Assembly: GCA_964023275.1 (NCBI GenBank)
Contig: OZ029921.1
Location: forward strand, 16,645,204 to 16,709,203
Length of the DNA: 64,000 bases
Direction of reading: 5' to 3'
From: Norana najaformis
Lineage: Eukaryota; Annelida; Clitellata; Crassiclitellata; Hormogastridae
Positions 21,001 to 32,760 of this stretch are shown piece by piece. The position numbers and the translations under genes are program-made. Below the pieces are notes generated by a model. It had not been told where the DNA came from and made no database searches. It worked only from the letters and a program-made list of their open reading frames with translations. The stretch's first letter is position 1, and each line of letters opens with the position of its first letter.

Positions 21001-21045
21001 ACCTTACCTCACTTTACCGTACCTAACCTGAGCTTACCTCACGGT
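20985..21045. repeat. (ACCTT)n-like tract
   Basis: TTACCTTACCTTACCTCACT-type pentamers lie at the upstream edge of the retroelement coding remnant. Confidence 0.8.
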
Positions 21046-21699
21046 GCATTCTATCAAACGCAGAATAGTGGGGATAGGTTGCTTGCTGAAGCTATATATA
21101 TATATCAAAATAAGTGACTGTGGCTCAGTGAGTGCATGGCTTCAAACAGGACTCCTATATCGACCATTTATCGACTTCTCTTCGATCTGTCGCCGTCGTA
21201 TCTCTTCATCGGTTTTCCACACTCTCAAATTCGATCATTTGCTCAAGCCTTCATCGTTAGACGACTTCGCGATCTTTCATCAACTGTTCCAAATGAATCT
21301 TAAACTGTTTCTGTTGCAACTCAAGTTCTTCTTTTCGTTCTTCTTCAGCTTTTTTGAACTTGTTTCGCCCTCTCCTATTCTACCTGTCTGATGCGTTCTG
21401 CCCTTTCTGCTTTCTCCGTCTGTTTACGTTATCTGGTTAAATTCTTTTTTCTCCCACTGTGTACAAAATTCTACTTGTGTAATGCGTTCTGCCTTCTCCT
21501 CTTTCTCCATCTCCTCTGGTCAGCGTTTCCCCTCCTTTTCTTTCTTTTCTGGTCTGCATTTCTCCTCTGTCTCGTCTGTCATTCTAATGCACTGTATTAC
21601 CATCTCCACAGAAACACGGACCAGTCGGTTTCTCTGCCGTTCTTTTACACCGTACCTCCCACTGCACCGTCCTCTTCTTTGAGCCAGACCTCTGCAAGT

Positions 21700-21995
21700 G
21701 GTAAAGTGAGGTAAGGTAAGGTAAAATAAAGTAAGGTAAGTAAAGAAGAATGAAGTAAGGTAAGATAAAGTAAAGTAAAATAAAATAAGGTGATGTAAGG
21801 TAAGTTTAGGTAAGATAAGGAAGGGTAAAGTAAGGTAAGGTAAGGTGAAGTAAGGTAAGAAAAGGTAGTTAAGGCAAGGCAAGACAAAGTAAAATAAAGT
21901 TACGTAAGGTAAGTTAAGATAGGCATAAGTTAAGGCAAGGTAAGGTAAGATGAGGTAAGGGAAAGTAAAATAAAGTGATGTAAGGTAACAGTCTA
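21700..21995. repeat. Degenerate (AAGGT)n tract, about 290 bp
   Basis: GGTAAGGTAAAGTAAGGTAA-type pentamers with many substitutions. It is the largest of several such tracts here (others at 4945, 5295, 20985 and 43826, the last two as ACCTT). The pentamer is also the 3' tail of SINE family A, so the tract may have grown from such a tail. Confidence 0.85.
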
Positions 21996-21999
21996 TAAA

Positions 22000-23940
22000 A
22001 AGAGCATAAAGTTGCGCGGAGGCTAATTAGTCAGCGTGTGAATGCGCCAGTCTATTGTTCCGTGTGGCTACATTCAGCAGTGACTGCTTTGCTGCGTCAC
22101 AGTCGTCATCATCATCATCATCATCGTCTTCTTCTTCTTCTTCTTACGATTGGCAATCGACCAGAATGTCTTGTCTGCGGAAAGACAACGGCTCAGTCGT
22201 CGCTTTCTGCTCTCCGGCCATTTTCAATTAGATGCGATGGCTTCCATGACGATCTGCGTTCACGACCGGAACACGCGCTACGCCACCACTGCCCCACCAC
22301 CACCACTGCCCCACCGCCACCACCACCACCACCGTTGCTGCTGCTCGATGCGCCCGCCTCACCCGCCGACCCGCCGCGCCGCCTGGCGTAATTACTGCCG
22401 CCGGGTAAAATCAAGAGAATTAAAATCGCCTCAAATCATAAACAACGACGTCAGTCAATGGTTCTCATGATTCGAAGAAAACCAGAAATAGAAAGAGATA
22501 AACAAACAGAGACACGGAGACATAGATAGACAGAGTGATACGAATACATAGACTTAAGCTATTCAAAATAATTCTCTGTCTGCGTCTCTCGCTGTCTGCG
22601 TCCCTCTCTGCTTGTGTTCCTTTTGTCTGTGTTCCTGTCTGTCTGCGTTCCTGTCTGTCTGTGTTGCTGTCTGCTCGTATCCCCTCTTTGTCTGCGTTAT
22701 TCTCTGTGTTCTCGCTGCCTGCGTCCCTCTCTGCCTGTGCCCCTCTCTGTCTGTGTCTTTCTCTGCCTGCCTCTCATTTAGTCTGCGTGCTTCCGTCCCT
22801 TTCTCCTTTCCTGTGAACCTTTCCAATCGTGTTGCGGACCTTCTCTGTGTATGTATGCGTGTGTATGTGTGTATGCGTGTGTATATGTGTGGGAGTAAAG
22901 TATAGGCGACTGTATGCAGTGGGTTCCCTGGTACGGAGCAACACAAGGAATTCAAAGCACCGATAGCAGTGTCAGGGAGTGCTCTTATTATTATTAGCTC
23001 AGCTGCTTCTCTGTCTGGCACTATATAAATTCAAAAGGAGAGGACAGCATAACTCGAGGAAGCATACTTCCTCTTCATTATAGCTCGGCTCAATGCGGCC
23101 AACAGACTCATCTAAAAAAGAACTTTCACAGCAAGACAGGGTTCACGGTGGCAATGAGGCCCTGTGGCTCACGACGATGATGCTCTGGGAAAGGCGCTTC
23201 CTCCTCCTGCTTCAGCAGCCGTCGTCTCATCGCGTACCGGTTGAGCGACATTGTCGCAGGTAGCGACTCTTCGCCACTTCAAACATGACGCCTGCTCTAA
23301 TGTGCTAATTGCCTTGCTCTGCGGCACTATCCAATTAAGTAGTTTGAAGGCGCAACAAGCACCGACTCAAACAAAACTTCATTGTCAATTCGTCCGGACG
23401 ACAACAGGCGTGCGTCAAGTCATAATTGTCGCCTCTGGTACAAACGACTGACTGACATAAACACAAACGAATAGACAGAGAGACACACAGACATACAGTA
23501 ACACAAAAAGACAGCATTACAGACAGACACAGAGATCCAGAAGCACAGAAACACAGATACACAGAAATACAGACACACAGACACTTGGAAAGACAGAAAC
23601 AGAAACAAAGAGACACACAGACACAAAGGCGTATAGAGACAGAGAGACAGACGACGAAAGAAGGCTGGGCAGTTTGAAACACAGTGAGCAGAATCCTGCA
23701 GAGGATGAGGACTGATAAGTCCATCACTAAATTCATCTCATTTGTTTATCTTTGCAATTACATGCACAGGCCCTATATGTTAAATGGATATTCAAACAGC
23801 TATTCTCTGAAAGATTATTGGGTCTATTTCACAAAATGCAAAACTCAAGTGCCATTCTATTCTTCACCTTCATCCACCTGATCTTCCTCCTCCTAACACT
23901 CCTTGGCTGCTCCACTTGCTCTTCCTAATCTCAATTTGTA
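22000..23940. other. Unassigned region rich in simple repeats
   Basis: It contains TCATCA/TTCTTC runs at 22105-22145, a (CCACCA)n GC-rich stretch at 22280-22340, long (TCTG/GTCT)n DNA at 22570-22800, (GTGTAT)n at 22845-22900, and (ACAGAC)n at 23455-23650. The GC-rich stretch at 22150-22400 is open in several frames but shows no recognisable domain. Confidence 0.5.
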
Positions 23941-25000
23941 TTTCTGTGGCGCCCTTATCATAATGCACAAGGAATCAATCGACAGATGCTTCTAAGTAAA
24001 CTCGCATTGAAAAATCGTAATCCACTGGGCGGAGCCATGCAGTTAGGATCCGCGAGGACCCTGAGATCGGGAATCGGGGTACAAGTGGTTAACAGTTCAG
24101 AATAGATGAGATTTCAGTCCTAACTTAGACGTCACCACAGTATAGCAGAGGAGCGGACAGAAACAGGGAACAAATTCCAAAGCCTTGGCCGCCAGTGACA
24201 GAGAAAGGCCGGGAACCCAGTACCGTTGTGATTCGGAGCACTCAGTATAAGGGTCCGAGCATCAAATGAGCGAGTGCAATATTTGTGAACATGACGGGTG
24301 CACAGCAAAGACGAAAGATAAGTTAATTGGCTGGCCGATGTTTATTACTTGCAGTCTGTATCTGAGCTAAAAGACAAGTTCTAAACTAGATTCTTTGCAA
24401 GGCAGCTTAAATATGCCGTGAGAAAGACACATTGGAATCAAATATGGCGCTCAAATTACGTGATGACTCAGTGCGAGAGACAAACGATCCACTCAAATTA
24501 ACAGAAGTAGGCCAAAGCCAATCGGATTTGCGCAGCTGCTGACTTGAGCCGATGGGAAGAAATTCGACGTCGGATGGGTTCACAAGAAGTTCACTGAATG
24601 TCATCCAAGCCTGTATATCTGCAAAAACAGCTGGGACTAGTAGTTTCATAGAAGCAGCAAACTAGGAACTGTCAAAAGAAACCAGAAGCAGGGTTATACG
24701 ATCGTGGACAGCAAGCAGTGATGATGGTATTTGCGATATATAGCATGACTGGCAAAGGGGTGGAAAGACAGGTGACAGCTAAATCTGTCACCTACAGCAC
24801 TCTCAAGGGCCTTGAAAATGCAGGTCAGAGTAGAAATGGGACGGTACCTTACTAAACCTTCCGGAGAAAGGATTGGCTTAGTGAGAAGTTGGTAGACCGA
24901 AGCATGGGCATAACAGTAGGGAAAGCAACCTTTAGCGAGAGAGAAGTTGACAAAAGACAGAACGAGGGCCCAAAACATCCAAACATTTCTTGGAAAGCTG
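23941..25000 (-). mobile_element. Decayed LINE (L2/CR1-like) with internal deletion
   Basis: On the minus strand, 24885-24697 encodes the first RT blocks (PILSPEGLVRYRPIS, IFKALE, AIYRKYHHH). Then 24649-24410 encodes a post-catalytic segment (ADIQAWMTFSELLVN, VEFLPIGSSQQLRKS, TESSRNLSAIFDSNVSFSRH). The catalytic core with the YADD motif is missing, so about 100-150 codons have been deleted between them. A 3' UTR down to 23941 ends in the family E sequence (TGGCGCCCTTATCATAATGC on the plus strand). It is not functional. Confidence 0.78.
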
Positions 25001-25134
25001 GGGAACGACATATAATGAGATCCTTTCTCCTTCTCTTCATTCTCTTTATTTCCAGTCTTCCCCTCTTCCCACTCCACTGCCTTTCTTCAAAACTTAATCA
25101 GCGGCCTTTCCTTACTCTCTGTCTCTTTCCGTAT

Positions 25135-25153
25135 TTTTGTATTTCTGTCTGTA

Positions 25154-25193
<40 letters not shown>

Positions 25194-25195
25194 CT
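25135..25195. repeat. (GTCT)n microsatellite
   Basis: About 12 perfect GTCT units within a polypyrimidine stretch. Confidence 0.92.
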
Positions 25196-25349
25196 CCTCC
25201 TCTGATGAATCATTATTTTTTCTTCGATCGTTCATGCCTTTTCCAAGTGAAGTCATTTCTTGAACCAAGTGCCTTGAGCGCCTTGAACTGCATGAACTGG
25301 TTTCCACAACTCAATATTCACGTACATACGGCTTTAAATCTGTTGCTGA

Positions 25350-25560
25350 GGAGAAGAGGGAAGAGGGCTGAAGAGAAGAACAGAAGAGTTGCGGGAAGAG
25401 CAGAGGAGGGCAGAACAGAGAACAGCAGCGCTGCAGGGGCTATATGTATACGGCAGAGGAGGTCAGGGGGCAGCCAGGTTAGGAGGGAAGACAGACGAGC
25501 AGAGCCGGAAAAGATGGGCGACCCCAGGACAGGAGTTACCAGCAGAGCCGAGGACAGCAG
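25350..25560. repeat. Purine-rich AGAGGAG tract
   Basis: Purine-biased DNA built of GAAGAG, AGCAGAG and GGGAAGA words, open in two plus frames. No protein domain was recognised, so it is reported as low-complexity DNA. Confidence 0.6.
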
Positions 25561-26334
25561 CAGTTATCATATGAGACATCAATCTGTGGGGATATTTCCT
25601 CTCAAAGTTTAGGTTGAGACGACGCCAGCGGATATGTCCTACTCATCATATTTTTAATTTTCATTTGCTACAGTCAGCATATCCTTTAATTACTTAGCAT
25701 CTTAGTATTATATAAATATTTTAATTATTTAAATAATTTTTATATTTAGCTAGGCCTAGGCCTATTTACGTTTTATTACATTGTGTTCGTATTGTATTAA
25801 TTTTATTATTTTCTGCATTGGACGGTACATACACGGGACGTTAGAAGACGCTAAAAGTTAAGAACTTTGTACAAAACCATTGGCAAAGAGTATTTCCATG
25901 TATATATAGCTGTATTTACAGATGGATTTTTTGCGCAAGGCATATGGCACATATGCATGTATATTACCGAGCATGTAAAATTTCATAATCATATCCTCTG
26001 CATAAGTTCAAGGAAAAGGCGTTAGAAACGGTTGCGGATGCTGGATGCTATGCACTTGTGTATGCGAAGATCTTCCGTGGTCTCTAAATTGATGTTTTGC
26101 ATACATATATTTATATATATATACATATATAGACTATATAATTCATATAGCATAAACATTGACTTATTATATATAGTCTATGTTTCATATACACTGGCGT
26201 ATAAGGGGATAAGCGGCGCTATCTGAGTGGAGTCGTTGGCGAAAGGGCGACTGATGTTGCGCTGTTTATCTGAGAGCTTTAATCGATGCGTTGAGTGGTC
26301 GCCTTTCATTTCGTTCCCCAGTGTTTACAATTCA

Positions 26335-26455
26335 CCGCCGCCGCCGTTCCTCCTTTCCCCCTTCTCTTCCTTCTCCACCTTTCCTCCTTCTCTTCCTTCT
26401 CTTCCTTCTCCACCTTTCCTCCTTCTCTTCCTTCTCCACCTTCCCTCGCCGCCTT
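26335..26455. repeat. Pyrimidine-rich short tandem repeat
   Basis: TTTCCTCCTTCTCTTCCTTC-type units repeat several times with CTCCACC variants. The Pro/Ser/Phe-rich frames here are low complexity. Confidence 0.75.
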
Positions 26456-26779
26456 AACATCAAGAGAACCAACGCCAACGACGATAAAACGCTTAAAAGA
26501 CGCGTCACAGCTATAGCTTCTCGAAAATTTCAGACAGACCGGGGTATACATGCACCGCGTGGACATATATACATACATACATATATAAATATAGGACGTG
26601 CATTTATATACGCATGCATATACATGCAAACATGTGGAGATTTAAAAAGTTTCGAGGTTAATCATATATATATGTTCTACATAATAGTATTAAGAAGTGA
26701 CTTTCTCCAACTGCGATATATATGTAGCATCACTCGTAAAAAACCAAACTTGTCATTTTCTTAGAACATCAAAAGGGAG

Positions 26780-26838
26780 AGCGATAAGCGCTTTGTGAAG
26801 TACTCAAATGCGCTATATAAATGCTCTGATACATACCC
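26780..26838 (+). mobile_element. LINE 3' tail remnant
   Basis: ATGCGCTATATAAATGCTCTG preceded by GCGCTTTGTGAAGTACTCAA is the shared LINE 3' end found at several sites in this window. Confidence 0.55.
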
Positions 26839-26967
26839 AAAGGCGGATCCACAGGGCAATCCGGCCGTGACCCGCATTTGATTCCATAGAGTATATATAG
26901 GCCTCCAAACCTGTGGCTGCGAGGGTTGCCCATATATATAGATATAGATACTGAGATGTTAAGAACG

Positions 26968-26971
26968 TATA

Positions 26972-27004
<33 letters not shown>

Positions 27005-27008
27005 ATTA
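26968..27008. repeat. (AT)n microsatellite
   Basis: About 20 TA units with one break. Confidence 0.92.
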
Positions 27009-27864
27009 TAGCCTAATGTTAAAACCGTGAAGGGAAATCCAGAATGAAAAATAATAAATCTTAAGCGAAAAGTTACGAAGATTGCTTGAAGGACAGAAGA
27101 AGTCGAGAAATAAACGGAAAGAGAGCAAGAGTTAAGTAGACGAGGAAAAGAGCCATGCAGGAAAACCGGTCCAAATATGTGAATGATTAAAAAACTTCGT
27201 CAAAATGTTTCCACCCTCCAATATATCTGTGGACCGTAGTCATATTTGCGCCACCCCTTTGCCATCTCCTCGATGCGCCAAAATACATACACGCATACAA
27301 TACGAACATTCAGAAGAGATTTCACACGCTTCTCGGTATGTAGGCCTATAGCTTATGTATATCCATATTTTACAAGAGTAACATAAATTCACTCAAAATA
27401 TACGGGCTTGCTGTTACAAACGTATGTGAACATGATGCAGTTTTCTGCGAAATTAAGTTGATTCTTATACTAAGTTAGTTAACTAAACATTTTAAGGAGC
27501 ATAATTAAAATACTTCTGAAAGTCGCTTCTCGCTACTATAAGTGATGATAGAATTATTCAAGAACAAGGTTACTACTGACGAGTTCTCGCAATTTGTAGA
27601 ACCCAAGCAACGGATTCCCGTTCTGCAGAGTAGGCAGTTGATACCATGTTCAGATTTCCTGTAGTCCGTGTTGCAATGAGAATGAGGAATGACGACAGCT
27701 ATACATGAATGAATTTCGCAGTACAAAGTTACACATGCACTAAGAGTTACTATACGTTCAACGCAATGTTGCATGTTAACGTAGAGCTTCGTTGTCTATG
27801 GACTGATTATCCCAACGTTAAGTTGATATAGAGAAAACTTAATATTGCAATGAACTACTTTCGG

Positions 27865-28085
27865 CTGTATACTAACGACGTTGCATTGACGTATTTGTTA
27901 ACGGTGTATACAACGTTAATCTCTATCGTAGTACATATGCGTTGCATTAACGCAGGTCTATTATTTTGTTAATGGTTTAGTAAGTGTTGACGAATTTGTC
28001 AATGCAACGTAGTATACCAAGTTATATAGTGGTTAACAGTCGTACAACGTTGCAGTGACGCATTTGTTAGCGGTTGTATGTGTGC
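27865..28085. repeat. Degenerate inverted and direct repeat cluster
   Basis: The segment ACTAACGACGTTGCATTGAC at 27871, followed by GTATTTGTTAACGG, recurs in inverted form at 27990-28015 (its complement reads ACTACGTTGCATTGACAAAT). It recurs in direct form at 28041 as CGTACAACGTTGCAGTGACG followed by CATTTGTTAGCGG. It could be a foldback element or short MITE remnant; no transposase is present. Confidence 0.55.
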
Positions 28086-29339
28086 CTTAATTTATTCATT
28101 AATCTATGTATATGTGATGCTTTGTTCACCGACTTTCAGCCACAGTGCACGAAGTACAGTGTCGGTGATCTTCCAATGTTGTCAATGGATGAAGTTACTA
28201 CAGAATTGCCCTATAGCGTAGCGTTAAGGGGAGAAATGACACACAGTCTTTCGATGTTCTTTTATTATCTGTAATTAAATCAACAGTTTAAACACGACAG
28301 TTCTTCTATCGCCAATATTAACAAGTTTACATACACAAATCCATAAATTGTTATCATCAGCAACAATCGGCTTAGTCAAACACTACCCGACTAAAGGCAG
28401 CGAAGGAGTTTACTGTCGTTCTCATCATGCATGTAACTCCCTTATATAGGCTATACGTCTTCAGGATTTGAGTGACTCGCGGATATATGCATAAGCATCT
28501 GTCAACAGAGGAATCCGCTTCAACAGTGGTGTCTGCAGTGCTGATCATCCGATGGTACAGAGGGGAAAGGGCGGCTGCAGCGCGTGTTGAGGATGCAAAA
28601 CTCGGTGGAATGTTATAGGTTTGTCTCTGATTACACGCGCAATGTTCCTCATTGGCTATCAGTCCTTGTAGCGTAGACTTACTCAGTCCATGGATATATC
28701 AAAGCATTAGGGCTATGTAATTATAATTAGTAACTTCTATTGCGCCGGTGTCTAACACACAAGCATAAACCGATGGCGCATCAAAGCCAAGCCGCAGTTA
28801 GGTCAATACACAGAAGGTGAGTTTTCTGAGACAAAGAGGCATGCAGCCGATACGGTGGGTCAACAATTTGAACTACTCTGCATCAAGCTGAACGCTTTGG
28901 TTCTTCAAGTGCATGGAGACTAGTATTGTACTCTGATCTCATAAAAGAAACCACAAAACCTGTTAAGCTATTTGCGATCTTCGGCTAAAGTATGTGTCTA
29001 TAACAGTTTGTGACACAGACTGTGATGCGTTTGTTATCAATAGACACTTCTTTCGGAATTGCCCGCATAGATGCGGCTACAGAACCTGCTGAAGAAAAGC
29101 GTTACATGCATCTATGCATAGGGGGCCTACGCCCCTATGCATTGGAAGACTTTCTTAGCGCCCTCCGAGCTTCAAGCACATACACCCTTTGCCTCGGACC
29201 TCATGTCCATAGCGTTTGAAGAACAGCAGTCTCTTAGGCTACCACCCCCAGAGAAGCCATGGGTATGAATTGTTAGCAACTTCATTTTTCTTAGCCTGCA
29301 TAGGCAGATGAAGGCGGGTGCATGACCCTCGCCGCCTAT

Positions 29340-29490
29340 CTTCCAAATGACAACTAGGTGGCGTAAGCATAGCAGAAATTTTAAAACATTTTTCTCCCCT
29401 GGTGGGGACTGAACCCCCGACTTCTGGGTTGACAGTCTTACATGCTAAGCTTTGCTAAAGATGCTAATCTATCAGACCATAAATTCTGGG
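29340..29490 (-). mobile_element. tRNA-derived SINE, family B
   Basis: The minus strand reads GACTGTCAACCCAGAAGTCG, a B-box-like GGGGGTTCAGTCCCC, then AAATTTCTGCTATGCTTACG and CCACCTAGTTGTC. This is the same layout as the copies at 8370 and 9880. Confidence 0.65.
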
Positions 29491-29749
29491 TTCTCTTGCA
29501 AAGTTTTCGATGACGTTAAAATGTACTCATGCGTATATTATAAGCCTATATGCAAGCGACACTATAATAACGCATGCATGAAGTGCTTCAATGGCAGCTC
29601 CACGACGCATCGTATCTAGGATTTCTAGACGACTGGGAGAAATCAGCTGCAGGGCATATGACCCATGTCTCTACTTGCAACAGCTACGACTCCCCATCGC
29701 AGATCTTTCTCTGTGCAAATAGCTCTATGTGACATGACCTTCATCTACA

Positions 29750-29835
29750 TCTGTGCCTCATGGTGTACTCCAAGGACAGTTTTGTAGACGCTTAAAAGCT
29801 GCCCTCTTTCGCCAGAGCTGAATGGGAGCTCAATT
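29750..29835 (+). mobile_element. Possible LINE ORF2 C-terminal remnant
   Basis: The frame reading RLKAALFRQS then a stop, near 29785-29820, resembles the last residues of L2-type ORF2 (FKRRLKTHLF-like). No longer match is visible. Confidence 0.35.
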
Positions 29836-29989
29836 TCTTGTGAGTATAGATTTCTTGTAAAACAACCTCGCGTGTTAAACTTAAGGATAATAAATTATAA
29901 AAAATAATGAACTAAACACATACACAAATAGAATTCGTTCCATGTTGGTGTAAAGGTCTTAGTTTAAAATACGGCCCCCCGAGCAGGCT

Positions 29990-31010
29990 CCCCACTTAGT
30001 CAGCTAAAGTACGGCCCCATGCACCCGTGTAGGCTCCCCACTTACCGGCCACCCGTTCGAATCCAAAGCAAGAAACGACATGTCGGCTGAACGTCACAGA
30101 GCAACTGGCAGAGTATGATGTTCCTCCAAAGGAGACACGTCCAACCTCTGACTGAGAAACGCCGGAAGTCTTTCCAGTTCAGCTGATCGCCTGAAAATTT
30201 TTAGCTCGAAGCAAGTCTTTTCTCCCTCGAAGCCCTTGATCCGAGGCGTCGCAAACAGGTGGTCGATTTCAGAATCGTTTCTTTCGCTGGCTGAGATTCG
30301 CTGTCAAAAGCAGCGCCTAAATTGCCTACCGCGATTTCAGTTGCTCTTGCTTCTAACACGACTCAAGCTCTTAATTCAACTGAATCGACTGGAAGGACGC
30401 AGAAAAGACAGCTGACAGCGACGTCTAGCCAGAAGCCGCTGCCTCCGTCCTCCAGTTATACTCAACTGGATCGGTCGACCGCCTCTGGTGGGCAGTGCTA
30501 GACCGCCGGCGTCTCTGCCTATTGGCCGGGCGAATGGCCAGTGGGCGTAGAGCGGCACCTGCCCCGTAGAAAAAGACCGCCGCATCTGCCGCTGCCTCCG
30601 CTGCCTCTAAGACGGCCACCGCCGCAATCTACCTGAGACTTACGCAAACGACGCCATCGCTGCCCTTGCTACGGGTAATTAAGCGCAACTCACGGACAGG
30701 GTAAATAAGACGAGTCCTCTGTCGGAGACTGGCGGAGGTGGTACCTCCGACGCCCTAACACACGCCCCGAATCCACAATTATTGCCTACCCCCGGAGCTC
30801 ACTACGTCCGTACATCACAAGTTGCTCAAGTTGGACACACGCTGTACCCCGGTTGCGTCTGCGAGTCAGTTGTACGCATCGAATAACGGAATCCGCGGTT
30901 TGAAACAATCGCTTTCTTTGTCTCATAGGTTTAAGGCATCAGTTGTTTTTCATATCAATTATGCAATGATAGGCAGCTTTTAAAAACAGCTTTTAGAAAT
31001 CCAAGCGTCT
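29990..31010. other. Unassigned region with a GC-rich stretch
   Basis: The interval 30440-30670 is GC-rich with clustered CpG, contains a CCAAT box on the minus strand (CTATTGGCCG), and is open in two minus frames giving Arg/Ala-rich products. It could be a promoter or unmethylated island of a gene not otherwise visible. I do not recognise a protein. A direct repeat of AGGCTCCCCACTTA occurs at 29983 and 30030. Confidence 0.35.
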
Positions 31011-31127
31011 CTCTGTGTCCCTGTCTCTTTGTCTCTCTATCTTTCTGTCTCTCTGTAGGCTTATGATTGTTGACTTGACATTATCAGTGAATCTATTTCG
31101 TCCTTGTACTATTTCCTGCTTTTCTTT

Positions 31128-31161
31128 CTTACTCTCTCTATCTTTCTCTTTCTCTTTTCCC

Positions 31162-31222
<61 letters not shown>
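31128..31222. repeat. (CT)n microsatellite
   Basis: A pyrimidine tract with about 28 pure CT units, preceded by TTTCTC variants. Confidence 0.92.
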
Positions 31223-31224
<2 letters not shown>

Positions 31225-31344
31225 CTCTCGCTTATTCTCTGTTTCTCTGTTTGTGTATGTTTCTCTCTCTAGCTTATTCTCTTTCTCCCTCTAGTGCGCT
31301 TGTCTCGTTTCTGTGGCCATAAATAAATGGTTCAATGCCCACTA

Positions 31345-31404
31345 CTGTCTGTCTTTGTCTGTCTGTCTGCCTGTCTGTCTGCCTGCCTGTCTGTCTGTCT
31401 GTCG
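31345..31404. repeat. (TGTC)n / (TGCC)n microsatellite
   Basis: About 14 tetranucleotide units with TGCC variants. Confidence 0.9.
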
Positions 31405-32023
31405 AAATGCAAATTAGATTCATTCATTGCCTGTCTGCCTATTCTACATGTTTGTCCATTTGCATCATCTATAAGTCTGTTCACACATACTTACGACGGG
31501 TGACTCCAATGAGCCGCTTAGACGAGACGTTGAACATTATTTGTCGTACGCAAAAAGCAGCCATGCATTTAGTTGCGTCCGTTTTTTTCCATCGATCGTT
31601 TTTCGACTGTAACTCCAACTACTGGTGCTGTAAGTTCGGTGAACGTTGGAAGCGGAGCAACAAGCATACACGTCTATAGTACAATCTGTAATCTAATCCA
31701 GGGATTTTGGCAGCACTTCTATCATAATCCTGCAACTTACATCAGTCTCGCTTGTTTAAGATCCGTTAGATATAACCACCTGTACAGTGCATTTCAGAGT
31801 CGGAAACGAGTTTGTTCTTGTTAATACATAGTCCTACAGAATGCACGAGACATCAACTGGTAGATGATGGTGCATCTTGGACTTTCGTGAAACCAGTCTT
31901 TATCAAAATCTGCGAACGAAGTCAAGTTGAAATCCGACAAATCAGGAAAGCAGATGGATGCGTGCAGTGCATCTGAACAAATTTATTACTCAAACTTTAT
32001 CGGAATCTATAACATTGCGATGA

Positions 32024-32100
32024 TCATCCATCCATCCATCCATCCATCCGTCTGTCCGTTCATCCTTCTGTCTGTCCGTCCGTCCGTCTGTCCGTCCATC
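32024..32100. repeat. (CATC)n / (CGTC)n microsatellite
   Basis: CATC units pass into CCGT/CTGT variants. A shorter CATC run lies at 4692-4722. Confidence 0.88.
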
Positions 32101-32213
32101 GACAAGTGTTTTTTGCAGTCGAGGTGAGATAGTGGGGCGCTGTGTTTGACGGCGTATGCAGAGTCAAGCCTTGCTTTCGCTTCAGTGCACATGAGTGTGT
32201 CAGTGTATTTCCC

Positions 32214-32264
32214 AGCTCCTCCTCCTCCTCCTCCTCCTCCTCCTCCTCCTCCTCCTCCTCCTTC
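32214..32264. repeat. (CTC)n microsatellite
   Basis: About 16 perfect CTC units. The Pro-, Ser- or Gly-runs predicted in ORFs here are not evidence of a gene. Confidence 0.93.
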
Positions 32265-32499
32265 TATCATAGGCCTCCTTCTCGCTTCCGCATCGGCCAG
32301 CGCTCGCCGGAATCGTTGGCTAATGCACTTGTGCACTTGGACCTTCTTCGATATCACAGACTGCGTGCACGTTGGCTGCTGATGCAGGTGTCGGTTCTCA
32401 ACTACACGCTTTCAAGGATTTCATTTCGAACGACACTCGAGAAAAATACAGAATGGTAATTTATCTAACCTGTAGAGAATATACGTATATTGATGAGTG

Positions 32500-32760
32500 C
32501 GCGTGACAGTCTAGTGGTTAGTGTGGTGGACTGGCAATCGAGAGGTCGAGGGTTCAAATCCTCGCCTGCAGAGGATGTAATTTGTTTCGAGATTTGATTC
32601 CAACTGCACCCCTAGCGATAATGAATAAAATGACCGTATACACTGTCAGTGGTAAGATCAGACTGCGAGGGAGACGACCTCATATGCCAAAGCTAAGAAA
32701 ATGAAGTCGCTAACATTTCATACCCATGGCTGCATCTCAGGGCTAGTTTAAAGGCCTGCT
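32500..32760 (+). mobile_element. tRNA-derived SINE, family B, best-preserved copy
   Basis: The head reads an A-box-like CAGTCTAGTGGTTAGTG, GGACTGGCAATC, and a T-arm-like CGAGGGTTCAAATCCTCG with a perfect 5-bp stem and a perfect B box. The body follows with GAGATTTGATTCCAACTGCA, CCCCTAGCGATAATG, GCTAAGAAAATGAAGTCGC and GGGCTAGTTTAAAGGCCTG. Putative acceptor arms (GCGTGAC and CCTGCAG) do not pair, so this is a SINE and not a tRNA gene. The ~260-bp span gives a likely consensus for the family. Confidence 0.75.

Larger units (their letters stand above)
25600..29330. other. Unassigned region
   Basis: It is AT-rich with TATATA runs near 25900-26200 and 26940-27010, and short ORFs without recognisable domains. 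Family E-like motifs (CATAAACCGATGGCGCATCA) occur at 28765. Apart from the repeats listed separately, nothing supportable was seen. Confidence 0.4.

Noticed and set aside
32500-32580. Possible tRNA gene with a perfect T-arm and B box
   Set aside because: The acceptor-stem arms do not pair, the anticodon stem is poor, and the sequence continues into a body shared with other SINE copies.
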